This document shows positions 35,477 through 47,448 of a stretch of 64,000 bases of DNA, piece after piece (position 1 is the first letter of the stretch; each line of letters opens with the position of its first letter). The translations under genes were made by a program, and so were the position numbers. Where the stretch lies: the NCBI GenBank assembly GCA_014898425.1, contig RCSZ01000015.1:620001-684000 (forward strand), read 5' to 3'. A model generated the notes under the pieces. That model was given only the letters and a program-made list of their open reading frames with translations. It did no database searches and was not told where the DNA came from. Source of the DNA: Botryotinia globosa. Lineage: Eukaryota > Ascomycota > Leotiomycetes > Helotiales > Sclerotiniaceae.

Positions 35477-35931
35477 AAAATTCCTTTCAAGACTAGCCCT
35501 TCAACAACAATTGTCTCTCCAGAAGGTCCCTCAAAAGCCTATCAAACTTTCAAAATTTGTATATCTTGCGCGAAGCAGAAGACTTGGATATCAATACAAT
35601 TTGAGGAAACTGTAGCCATCATACCATATCCAGCAAATGATATTAGAAGAGCGATGGAGGGATCTCTCAAGTGCGCATGCGAGTGATAGAGGCACAAAGC
35701 ACTTGCTGTGATAGAATGATACTGTCTCTATCGTAATCATTGAAAAGAAAGAGACATATGTTTCTTAAAGAATACGTATATTGATACAGAAGTTCCCACC
35801 CAATGACGTAGCTCGCGTAAGTGGGGTTTCTAATCGCGTCCCCCTCACCTCCTCATAATTCCTTCCACTCAAGAAACAACATCAATACGCGTTCTCAGCC
35901 GCATATTCTAGTTTGACGGGATAAAACAAAA
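35477..35931 (+). other. Intergenic, with a possible short coding fragment
   Basis: The frame from about 35,477 to the stop at 35,686 (SPSTTIVSPEGPSKAYQTFK then KQKTWISIQFEETVAIIPYP) has a protein-like composition, but it continues upstream into the tandem array and matches no family I know. The rest is the promoter of the exopolyphosphatase gene. Confidence 0.3.
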
Positions 35932-37408
35932 ATGTCTCTCCCGCGCGTATCCCTCTCCTCATTTCTATCCTCCGCCAAAACTGCTCTAAACGGCGCATTG
36001 AAAAGTGGGGGACAAGTTAATTTTGTCGTGGGTAATGAATCGGCTGGTATGTACCATGTTACCCCTTCTTGTAATACATTGAGGAACGATATTAGCGGGG
36101 GCAGCTCGATACAATTTGCAACTAGCGTATGATCGTCCACATAACTAACACCCACAGTAACTAGATCTCGATTCCCTCTGTAGCGCCATACTCCTAGCCT
36201 ATCTACGCACATATTCCCCTCTCAACCATAGCAAATCTCTCTATATCCCTCTGTCGAATCTCCCTCGTGCGGATTTAGGATTGAGGCCGGAATTACATCC
36301 TATCTTAAAGAAAGCTAGAGTCAAGGTGGGAGAATTGATCAGTCTGGATGATTTGAGAGAACACGGCACAAAATCATCGCAGTTGCCGAAATTGAAACCA
36401 GATGATACGAGATGGATATTGGTAGATCACAATGCGTTACAAGGGGAATTGGGCAGAAATTATGGCGAGAGAGTGAGAGGGTGTATAGACCATCATGATG
36501 AAGAGGGGAAGGTCCCCGCAAAGGAAATTTGTGAGAAGGAGGGGGAGATGAGGATTGTGGAGAAGAGTGGAAGTTGTGCGAGTTTGGTCGTCGCATGGGC
36601 GAGAGATGGTTGGGCAGATATGAGGAGAGGAGATGGAGTGGATGGAGATGCTAGGTAAGTTTGCGGTCCACAATATCCAGTTCTATCTTGATAATTGACT
36701 TATTACATACCGTTCTTGCTCTCATCTAAAATCTTACCTCATCACACTAACGTTCAGATTTACAGTCAATGGAACGGAGAACTAGCATACCTAGCCCTAG
36801 GCCCAATCCTAATCGACACCAACAATCTCCAATCCGCCGACAAGACCTGCGAAAGCGACCGAGCCGCTGTCCAATTCCTCGAAGACCTAATCGCAAAGGA
36901 TCCCAATACATCACAATCACCCTGGAACCGCAACGAATATTTCTCCACAATCACTGCCGCAAAAGAAGATATAGGAAATATGGAATTACGAGATATATTA
37001 CGAAAAGATTACAAAGAATGGCACGAAGGAGGTCTGAACCTGGGTATAAGTGCCGTAGTTCAGGATTTCGACTTTCTTCTCGCGAAAGCGGGGAGTAGGG
37101 GCAAGCTGCTTGAGGTACTTGGTGAGTGGGCAAAGGAAAGAACTTTGGATATCTGCGCGGTGATGACGACGAGTAATAAGGATGGAGTGTTTAGGAGGGA
37201 GCTTTTGGTATGGGGTTTGGGAAATAGAGGGGTAGAATGTTTGAGGAAATTCAAGGGGGAAGGAGAGAAAAGATTTGGGTTAAAGATTTGGGGTGGAGGT
37301 ATATTGAATATTGAAGGGGAAAAAGAAATAAGACATTGTTGGTGGCAAGAAAGGATTGAACATAGTAGAAAGCAGGTTGCTCCTCTATTGAGGCAATCGA
37401 TGCTTTGA
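35932..37408 (+). CDS. PPX1: Exopolyphosphatase (DHH family, PPX1-like)
   Basis: Exons 35932-36046, 36165-36654 and 36766-37408 give 415 aa. Metal-binding motifs of the DHH/prune-type phosphoesterases are intact: VVGNESADLDSLCSAI (formed across intron 1), WILVDHNALQG and RGCIDHHDEEGKVP, then SGSCASLVV. The C-terminal DHHA2-like region contains GLNLGISAVVQDF and ends near GGGILNIEGEKEIRHCWW. Yeast PPX1 removes terminal phosphates from inorganic polyphosphate in the cytosol; the same role is inferred here. Convergent with the F-box gene, with 446 bp between stops. The intron 2 acceptor is the TTACAG just before the T that completes an AGT codon. Confidence 0.93.
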
Positions 37409-37854
37409 TATAAAGCGAGTGAAATTGCAGGTTCATTTTCCTTTACCCTGTTAAGACAAGGGAAGGGGTAAGGCGGATTACATAGATCTTTGGAAGCGAG
37501 CACCATTGTCTACATAATTTTAACTCTACGTTGCCGATATATATGTACATATACCGTAATACATAGACTTTCGGAAGCGCTCCCGAGGAAATAGTTTCCA
37601 CAGTAAAGCATCAACAAGAATGATTTGATACCAATCATTGTATCACAAAAGACGGCGATATTTAATGTTGAGGAGGCATTGAGACAATTAAACTAGGCAC
37701 CAAATGTCTATCTATCATTAAAAGCGTCTTCGAGGAGTATAAAAGTCGGTTCAAACAGCTTCAGCTCATCTCAAAAAAAAACACGCTAGCAAAGGAGCAA
37801 AAGATAATCATCAACCACTAGAGAAGAAAGCTGCCCCCAAAGTACCTCTTCGAG
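37409..37854. other. Convergent 3' intergenic region
   Basis: Between the stops of the exopolyphosphatase (+) and the F-box gene (-). Nothing beyond 3' UTR sequence expected. Confidence 0.5.
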
Positions 37855-40800
37855 CTAAATCGCACGACCCTTCCCCTTCCCCTTTCCTGCAAACCCCAAT
37901 CCCGGGAAGCCCTCGGCCTCTTGTTTACTACGTTCCTCCGCTAGACTGAGTTGCAAAGCAAACTCAAGATCGTCTGACAATTGAGCATTCTTATCCATAG
38001 AATGTAACCCTTCATAACTGAACCTATTCTTGGATACTTGACTAGTCGATGGCGAAGTGGACTCTGACCGTCTAGTCTTTTTCTGTTTGTAAGTAAAATT
38101 GACATCGTAATCACCAACACTGGGCGAATACCCATTATCTCCAATTGCTTGACCTTCCATCAGAGAAAGACGTATAGCTTCCTCGAGATCATGATCATAG
38201 TTAGGTTGAGGCTCTATGGCTGAAGTTGGTACCGTAGAATGACTTCTCGTGCTAGCTTCAGGTGTGATAGTTCCGAAACTATTCTCGCCTTTAGTAGGAG
38301 AATTCTCGCCAGTATCTGCAAAATATCCAGCTTCACTTATACGGCGTTCTTCATCATCTATAAGAGCTTGAGCAGACACCATTTCCGCATATTGTAAAGC
38401 TTCTTCTTCACTAAGACCACCAAACCCAACACCAAATCGACCGGCGAACCTCGCTGCCTCTTTAGCTCTTTCTTTCTTTTCTTGGTCGAGTTCTTGTTGT
38501 TCTAATGCAATTTGACTCAACAAAGCTCCTCTACCAGTATTACTAAATCGATCGGTTGCTCCATTACTACCACGTTCGCCACGGCGAAGCCTTCGCTTTT
38601 TAGTTTGAAACTGGTCAGCAGCAGAGGAGCTGTAGTGCCAATATCGAAGATGAGTACCAAGTGAAACCATACCACGCAGGATGGTTGGATCAGGATCAAG
38701 AATAACAGCACCAGCTGCGTAAAGATTGATGCCAACTCCATGAATTCTTGCCTCTGCTTGGATCAATCGACGTCGAGCACGCGAAGAAAAGCGAGAGTGG
38801 AGAGTGCGAACAGGTTGATTGGATGATGCAAGAGGATCCCACGCCTGTACGAGGCCATCATTACCACCATGAACAACAAACAATGCGGAAATTGCCAAAC
38901 ATGATATTTGAGGGGATTCTGTGACGATAGTACGGATTGGATGTAGCTCATTGACCACCTGAGGATTTGCAGATTGAGGACCTCGCATGTTCCACAAAAT
39001 GATTTGGCCTATCTTGGTACCAATTGCCAGATATCTTGCGCGATAACCGGGGATGCTAGTCGAGGAAGTTTCATCAGATGGTGTATCTGGAAAGGTAGTA
39101 AAACTTGTTCTCCCATTTACAGTATGTAATGGATCTTCGGCAATGGTGAGCAGGGCATATGTTGATAGATCTATAGCAGAAGTGGTAATTTCGATGCCAG
39201 GGAATGACTTCAAAGATAGCAAGGAAATCCGCCATTCTTCGTCCATGGGAGCCTCCGCATTGTCAGATGGTTGAGAAACATTTGTCATGGGTGATATTGG
39301 TGAATTTAGAGAAGTGAGCTCCTCTGATTTGATTTTTGATACATTTCCAAAGATCGAAGGCATTTGAGTTGGCTCGGATGATACTGGTGGTGTTTCTGGA
39401 GCAGTTCTTGGTAATGTGAATCCGTCAAGTGACGATTGTTCGACTTTACATCTTGTGTATCGCTTTATTTCGGCTTGTTCTCCTGGATTGATTCCACAAC
39501 CAATGATAAAAACACTCTCACCTGCTCCATTACCATCATCACCACTAAAGTCAACCTCAAGTCTTCGACGCATATCCCAACCATTACACACAGTTCTAAA
39601 ATGTGATGGACGATACCTTAGAAACTTTTCGATTTCACGAGTTTCTGCCTTGAGCTGTTGTTTAGAGAGATTCATAGAAGTGCAAGAAGATTTAGGAGAG
39701 TAGCTGCCGTGGATTTCAGCTTGTTGCCATGGATCATCGCGTGCTACACGGCGGGAAGCTTCCACAACCTGCCAATATACTGTACGGCCAGCAATCCAAG
39801 CTTCCCTACCTAAAATATCTTCATTTGAAGATGCATTAGATGGAGGATGTGTAGGTACTTCTGTTAAGTAAAATACTTCGCCTAAAGCGTTGAGTGCAAC
39901 AGCCCAAGTTCGACGTGATGTTTTGCGTGAAGTACTATAAGAATCATCCACGCTTATTGCAACTATAGGTACACCAGGGGAAGGAATCCATCGTGCCATC
40001 ACCTGACCGGCCTTAGCTTTAGGGTTTTCAGTACCGAGACCATAAGCAGTGATCACGCCAAGTGTCGAGCCAGTCATGATTCCAATAACACCATTGGTAA
40101 CTTTGGGTACAGATGAAGACTTGGCGATCCAAATAGAAGATATTGCCTCGGTGAGGGGAGGTATGTTTGGGATACCAGATTCTGCATCGGCCAAACTTGG
40201 CGGCGAATGTTCTAAAAAGCGACCACGCATTTCATTTGGCGCTCTGTAGTAAGCCGAACCTCCTGGAAACCCTTCTCCGTACACCATTCCGAAAGGTTGA
40301 CTGACATCCATAACATTTGGAAGACCAGCAGGGCCATTTCCAAGACCAAATGGAGCATCGCCTGGAAACAGATCTGCAAATTGAGGCATTGGTTGTGGAT
40401 CAGTCAACCCCCAAGGATCAATTCTTCCAAGTTTAGGATCACTGCTACCAGCGGATCCAGTCTCATCAGTACCATGGATAAAGCGTGGATATTTCTTTCC
40501 ATGTCCGAATGTGCCATGAATGTGATTGATGGATGTGAATAATTCCGAGGTATACGTAGTCACAGCACTTGTATTTCCCGTACCATTTGTTCGACTTGAG
40601 TTACTTTGTTCAATTCCTTGGGCAGGTTTTCCTCTTCCAAGACTTCGCAAGAGCCGCGTTCGAAGTACATATTCGCTCCTCCAACTTGCCAAACCTGTCA
40701 GCCGCGTAAAAAATCGTTGTTCACGAAATTGTTCTCTTTCCTCATCATCTCCAATATGATCTAATCCATTCGGTGACGTCTCCGTAACATCTTGACCTGG

Positions 40801-41402
40801 GAAAAATCTCGAAAATGCAACGCGCCATGCATGAGGTGTAGTGATCAAATTGTAAAATCGACGCGATACAAGTGAGACTGAAGATAAAGACGACGCAGGC
40901 AAATGCGATAAAATATGAGTCAGAACCTCTGTAATAGAAAGTGTGTTAGAAAGTCAATTTATATCGGGGTCAGAATTGAAATACCATTTGGAAAATTCTC
41001 TAGTTGCGGACCCTCCTCACCCGTACTGCCTTTCTTCTTTACCACCTTAAATCCAGGTCCCTCCAGTTGTTTTTTAGGTGGACTAGGAGCAAGTGCGTTT
41101 TCATACTCGGCAATTCGTTGATAAGATGGTCTTGGGCGATTCTCGAGATTGGTGTCCAAGTTCAATCCACGCAGTGCCTCATCCACACCATTGAGTGGCG
41201 ATCGCCATCCTGATTCTGCTCTAGACGAACTTGTTGAAGGGGTTGAGCTTGCCGTTGAGCCATCAAGTCCATTTCGAGGACTGACCAGCTCGCTGGACTG
41301 GATTTGCGAAGAGTGAATGCCATGATTAGAGGTATTGGATAAATCTGACGGGTTTTCGAAGGTAAGAATGTTGTTAAAATTATCGGGAGGCGATGGCTGC
41401 AT
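37855..41402 (-). CDS. F-box protein with WD-like domain and C-terminal UIMs (Ufo1-like)
   Basis: Exons 41402-40985 and 40928-37855 give 1163 aa. The first ~138 residues are Ser/Pro-rich disordered. The F-box spans about 139-185 (EVLTHILSHLPASSLSSVSL), with the intron cutting its first codon. A beta-propeller-like central region includes FVVHGGNDGLVQAWDP. The C-terminus has ubiquitin-interacting motifs DHDLEEAIRLSLMEG (about 1051) and DDLEFALQLSLAEE (about 1124), and a weaker one near ALQYAEMVSAQAL. This architecture matches yeast Ufo1, an SCF substrate receptor that degrades Ho and Ddi1-linked targets. It should recruit ubiquitylation substrates to Skp1-Cullin; targets here are unknown. The ending GKGKGKGRAI is short and basic. 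Confidence 0.88.
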
Positions 41403-41881
41403 AAAATTGAACGTGAAGGGGTGGGTTATGAGGGTTTGACTGAGCCAGTATATCCGGTCAGTCTATTGTAGATTTGAGTAGTCGACGGCGTCGTGATTTT
41501 TCGAACGTTTGTGTGGATGTTGTAGTTTCTTTTCGGTTTGGAATTGAATCTTACTGAATGGGGGGGGGGGGGTATGTATGTTTCTCGTTTCGGTGCCTAC
41601 CTATCTATCACATAAAATCGGAGTCATGCAATTTCCATGTGCAAGTTGACGTCCCTCGTCCTTACTATGTATGCCTTAGGTTTTGATAAATACACCCCAC
41701 CTTACCGACAGCCCCTCAATTTTACAACGACATTAAATCTAGACAACATGAATTGCCCAGGTGGTGAATCATTCATTATTATTTTAATAACACTAAGAAG
41801 TCTTTATATATCACATAAGTACATTTCCAAGAAACGTAATATTCTACCTATCCCACTCAATTTTTCCTTGACTTTTTCATA
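41403..41881. other. Promoter side of the F-box gene
   Basis: Contains a nine-to-ten base G run near 41,563 and unique sequence, then the fold-back element. No coding exon. Confidence 0.4.
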
Positions 41882-42697
41882 AGTCGACCACCCTACTTTC
41901 AGGCCACCCCTCTTTCAGGCCACCCTTTTACACCAAAAATCACCTTTTTAATCTATTAATATCTCTATCAATATTGAATATAATTTAATAAAATTTATAT
42001 TTATATAATTCGAATTATTTTGAGTTTATATTAGAATTTTTAGAATTTTAGGATTTTTTTGAATCGATTTCTAGAGTTTCAAAATATCGATTTTCAATTT
42101 ATATATAAATCATATACAAATTTAAAATTTTATAAAATCTTTAATAACTTTTTAATAATAATTATTAAAAGAAAATTATATATCTTTTTAAAAAATTCAA
42201 ATCTGAATCTATATAGAAATTCAAAAAAAAATTCAAAAAAATGAATAAATATAGAGATATAGTATATAATGAGTTAAAAGTAATATAAATAATCTCTGTA
42301 ATTTTGAAGGTATTTTTTTAAATATTTATTTATAAGGAATTTTTTATTTTTTCAAGATCTTTCAAATTGAATATCTTATTAATTTATAATAGAATTTTAT
42401 AATTTATTTTTTAGTTATTTTTATTTAAAAGTTATTATAGATTTTATGGAATTTTAAATTTGTATGTAATTTATATGTAATTAAAAATCGATATTTCGAA
42501 GCTTTAGAAATCGATCTAGAAAAATCCTAAAAATCTAAAAATTCCAAAATAGATTTGGAACAATTCGAATTATATAGATTTAAATTTTTATTAAATTATA
42601 TTCAATATTGATAAAGATATTAATAGATTAAAAAAGTGATTTTTGGTGTAAAAAGGTGGCCCGAAAGAGGGGTGGCCCGAAAGTAGAGTGGTCGACT
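41882..42697. mobile_element. 816-bp fold-back TIR element, TA target duplication
   Basis: The ends are AGTCGACCACCCTACTTTCA (left) and, reverse-complemented, AGTCGACCACTCTACTTTCG. Similarity runs inward for at least 300 bp per arm, so the whole element is close to one palindrome. It is flanked by TA (41880-41881 and 42698-42699). Near each end the sequence CTTTC(A/G)GGCCACC is repeated twice. Left-right differences are mostly C/T or A/G. No ORF: a non-autonomous, MITE-like element of Tc1/mariner type by its target site. Confidence 0.9.
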
Positions 42698-42741
42698 TAA
42701 CTCCTAAAACTCCATGTTGAAACATTATTCTCATCTGTCAA

Positions 42742-45341
42742 TCAAGTCATCAACATAATGAGACCAAGAGTGATGCATCCGTATATTTCAAACGGACCAT
42801 TGATCCTCCCAGCGTCGCTCTTTAGATCTGTAAATGTCACCACTGCAGACGTCGCCGCTGCAGATGCAGAGGTGTATGCTGAGTCTTCGCCAGTAATTTT
42901 GAACTTCGATCCTTTACTTGTACTTGTAGACACAGCCTGCATCGGGGAAGATTCAGAGACACCTTTAAATGTGGTCTTTGAGAACTCAACGCCATTACTA
43001 CCAATTTTTATAGTCTGTTGATCGAAGGTGTGGCTAGTAGGTGTTGCCCCTGTTCCAAAAGTAAAGGTTGTTCCGTCTATAACTGCTAGACTTGATCCAA
43101 TTTGCGTGAATATGACATTTGAAATTGTGACAGGATGTGTCGCAAGAATGAGAGGGTATGTTAAAGTTGTACCAGAAAGCACCAGGCCGCTTTTATCTGC
43201 AGATGTACTTTCTCCATTGATCACTGTCTTGGTAGGAGTAGCACCAGGTCCAACATTGAACGTAATGCTAGATATAATTGCGATTGATGAACCTATTTCC
43301 GTAACCGAGAGACCGCCAACTACTCCAATTTGATTTCCTGATCTTGAGTTTCCTCCTAAAGTTGTTTGTGCAAAGACCACTCCACTAGGGTAAATGATTA
43401 TTGTTTTTCCATTGAATACATCAGTTTGAATGGCCAATCCTGATCCGTAAGTAAACGGTGAAGACCCAACATATGCCAACGAATTTCCAACGCTTATGGG
43501 CTCACCACCGATAATCACATGGTTCGTAGGCTCAACAAGTAGAGGTGCCAGAGTCGTATGTGGAAATTGGATTCCGGCAACACCAATCGTGATTGTCTGG
43601 GTATTTATAACAGTTACGACTTGAGGAGCTCCCGAACCTATTGCATAGCTCTTGCCATCCACGACGGCAACAGATTCTCCTATTCTTACCGAAATATTAT
43701 CCACCAGAGTTGAAATTGCTGACATTTCGACATTCCCTCCACCTGAATTGGCAGTCAGGGCTGGTGATGTCCCTGAACTTCGAGTTGGATTTGGTTGTGG
43801 TTGCACACCCGTTGCCCCTGGATCTCCTGAATTGGTATTAAAAGTTGGTAATTTCCCCTGACTACCTGCCCTGGAAGCTGAAGTTGGGTCCAGTTGCGAC
43901 TGCTACTCGTTGCCCCTGGATTGGTAGATTTGACAGCTCTATATGAACTTGGTAATGTCAATGTTGTTCCTGGGCCTATCACCTGAGATGGATTAACCGT
44001 GAATATATGCCCCTTCTGCTTGATGGTTAAAGGCGAATTCTCCCTTTGAATCGTATGTCCATTTATAATAACATTGCTCGGTGTCAAAATAATCGGTACT
44101 CCAAGTACAGCCACTGTAGTTTTAGAAAGTGGAGGTGATCCAACATCATCGTTAGATGCTGCATCAGGATTCTCTACACTGTTTATTTCAGGGCTAACTG
44201 CTTTAGTCGAAGAGCCTGGTGTAGAAGTTGACGTAAAACTTGGTGTAGATGGCTTGCCAATTCTCGTTACTGGAATTCCTGGGAAACGTGGTGGAGTATA
44301 AGAGACAAAAACAACCTGTGGGTTCTTGCTTGTAACAACAACTTTTGTCGTCCTTATTTGTGAATAACTGGGAGACGCTGATGGCGACAGTGTTAGATAT
44401 TCTCTTGTACTTGTTTCATCTGACTCTATCAGATTCGGATCAGTGTCATTGCCAAATGGAAATGATGGTAGCTCATATGCTGGTGATGTCCCTGGTGGAC
44501 AATAAGTTGGAGGTGTAAACTCTGGTATTGGGGTGTATGTTGCATTGCTAGCAAGTGTAATTGTTTTCGTATTGGGTACTAGAATGAATTCATAATAGTC
44601 GTCGTCGGGGGAATCAAGAGCAATGCACGGATCTGTCTCGGGATCTAATTCAGGAGGTGTGACGGATGCGTTAAGTATAGTATTGTTGAAAGTTCCCGTC
44701 TCACTGTGCCCAACACTAGAAACCGTTTGATGATGAAAAGAGAATGTAGTCGTGTTTGGATTATTGATCAATTGTCTCGAGTCGGTGGGCGCAATGGGAT
44801 AACCGAAGTTTGTGTTGAGTTCGAAAATTGTTGAAGGAATGTAACTTTGAGACCGTGAAATGGAATTAAGGGTGGATGTAAGGATAGAAGTCACGTTTAT
44901 GATATTGCTTTGCCATTGAGATGTAGAATTGCTGACCAGGACTGTGTCATATGTAGCGCCGCTGAATCTTCCAGGCCATTGAGGCTTGGTAGTGATGGCA
45001 GGAGGATTGGCAGAGCTTTCATTTCTTGTAGTACCTATGCTGGTCCAAGAAGTAGTATGGAGGCTCAACGTCGGCGATGGACAATTAGTTGTCTCGACAT
45101 CACTATAAATCGATGAAGATTCTGCTGTTGATTCAACTAGTACACTCTTCGGATTGTAGATTGAGGATTGGTTAAATTGTGTAGTATAAGACGTAAAAGT
45201 TATGCTAGAATTTGGAAATTGTTGGAATTTTGCTTGCTTATATTGGTGATATAGTCCTTGGGCAGATGGATTCAAGCGTACCTTGAGCAAAAACTTTAAA
45301 GCATTTAGTAAGAATGAAAACCCAAATGAAAATTGATCCAT
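42742..45341 (-). CDS. Secreted Ser/Thr-rich cell-wall protein with four ~50-residue repeats and GPI-like tail
   Basis: Two frames join through an 80-nt intron (donor GTAGCA at 43906, acceptor CAG at 43827), giving exons 45341-43907 and 43826-42742 and 839 aa. The N-terminus (MDQFSFGFSFLLNALKFLLK) is hydrophobic and may be a signal; an additional 5' intron after it (donor GTACGC) is possible. The first half is Ser/Thr/Pro-rich with many NxS/T sites. The second half has about four repeats of the form IGSSLAVIDGTTFTFGTGAT followed by a GVEFSKTTF-like strand (43.7-42.9 kb). The C-terminus ends in hydrophobic GCITLGLIMLMT, consistent with a GPI signal. Likely wall-anchored; function unknown. If the intron is wrong, the junction is a frameshift in repetitive sequence. 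Confidence 0.7.
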
Positions 45342-47448
45342 GACAAAGCATCGTCCCAGAGCAACTCAGAAAGTAGTTGGTCTTGTCGATGCCTAATGCA
45401 ATACAGCAGTCAAAGCTCGCCTGACTTTTTATGAGATTATTATACAAGAAAGAGAGTGTTTTCAGATCCAGCCCACGTAAGTAATAAGCAGAAGAAAATC
45501 ACAGTAAAACATTTCAAAAAACCAATGTATAGGGAAGAATGTCAAATTGCTGAATGTTCGAGAAACTGGAATGAAAAAACATCCTTATTTGAACGGCTTC
45601 ATTATTTTGATAACATAATGATGAGGATGAAATGGGTAGTGCTTTGATCCTGACTCTAGTGCTGCTTGTACCTATGGATAGCAAGCGACTCGCCCACGGT
45701 ATTTGAGGTATGGGAAAGGAGATGTGCCGGCCATAATATTTTCAGGGTACAACTAGTGGCTTACAATGCTTTCATCAAACCTGCTACTATCTTTGGAAAA
45801 ACTATGCTTGAATATATCCGAGTATAGCATGCAAAGCATTCATCATATCTCGTTTCATGGAATGCAGCATATTACCAGAGAATGTTGGGTAGCATCACGG
45901 CTTTTTACAATGCTAATTCGTATGATCGCCTCCTTCAAAAACTATTCTACTCACTTTGCTAAGTATAGTTGTCGGATCGGTGGATGTCGGATAGAGGGAG
46001 ATCGTCGAAACGCTAAAGTAGACTCATGTCGTAAATGTAGGTACCTTTTAGTGCAAGTCCAATCCATATATGGTTAAGCGACAAACGTTCCGCGAATTAA
46101 ACTTTTACGCTCTGAACTGAAATATCGGAAAAGATAAATGGAGATTTGAATCCTGAATTAGTAAAATATTGAGAGCATACAGTTGATTGGGTAATCTCTC
46201 ACAACCAAAAGAATTCCTGGAGGATATATAAATCAAACACTTGCTACATTCAAGGCTGTAGTGGGTATCTAAGATGTGGATTATACGTGTGCTTTTGAAC
46301 TACCAAAAAGATAGTTTCCGTGGTTTCTTCAAAAGTTGGTAGCACCGATGACTTGGCGAAGCCACAATATCATTGTGGCAAGATGCTAATCAAAAGCGAG
46401 AGCATATTGTGATCAAGTCCAACGCTATGAATTTCTTCTATCTCTCCATATAGACTTTAGCGGATGGCAGTGAAAAGTCTAGCCAGTGTTTTCATTCTCT
46501 GTCGGTTAATATTTGATTAATTCTCTGTCTGGGGCCATTGCCTCAGAGAAGTACTTATGTGGTATAATAATTTAGGCAAGGAAAGTTAATAAGTCCTTCA
46601 AGAAATAGACATACAGTATATGTATATATCATGTCCTTTCTATCTGAAGTAAATTAGCCGATAGTTCTGCTTCAAGGCCCTGTTCCTGGCCAATTGACCG
46701 TGCTGATCTGATCTAAATTGTGTCCACCATCCACCGACTTCTAAATTGGGAAGAGACTCCACTATGTCTAACCTTCTGTCAAATTATCAGCCATGGTCCG
46801 GTTTCCCTCTTTCCCTTGCCCTCGACTCAATTGGCATTCTAAAAACCAGCAACCGTTCTACTGTTCCCAGATTGAGAGTTCTTCTTGGCAGCTCGAGAGC
46901 GCCGCGATGGCTTTCGGCAAAACCCGAATCTTTCAACTTCATAAGTTGATTTATCTCATATTATCAACATATAGAAATAATTAATATGGAAATGTATGAT
47001 TGTGAGCTTTTTATAATGTTAAAACTTTCTTTTTTTTCAATCGTATTCTTTCGCTTAGTTGATGCTAAGTGGCCCCTTTCCTCTGCCTAATATAGTTATT
47101 TTCTCATTCTCCTAGCTCGGTTCCCCCACACGAACTCTAAATTCTCTCTTTTCCTATAACAATATAATAAGAGGTAATGTTAATTATAGCACCAATCCAA
47201 TAATCGTTGACTGCTTCACTCATTGATAATTTTCTCTTCATTTCTTTTGTTTCTTAACATCTAATTGGCTGTTTACCTTTCATACCTGCCCTTTAGCCTG
47301 AGGCTCAGCCTGGTAACCTTGCGCGTATGTCCCATTGGACCTTTATTGCAGTTGTCGACTTATCTTTATCATACATATATCCAATTCCTCCATTACTTGG
47401 CATAGTTAATTGGTTAGATTTTGTATCTTCGACACAAAAATCAAGATT
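45342..47448. other. 2.1-kb intergenic region
   Basis: Divergent promoters of two surface-protein genes. Short frames (for example 45766-46077, 46746-46949) show no family signal. Confidence 0.5.
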
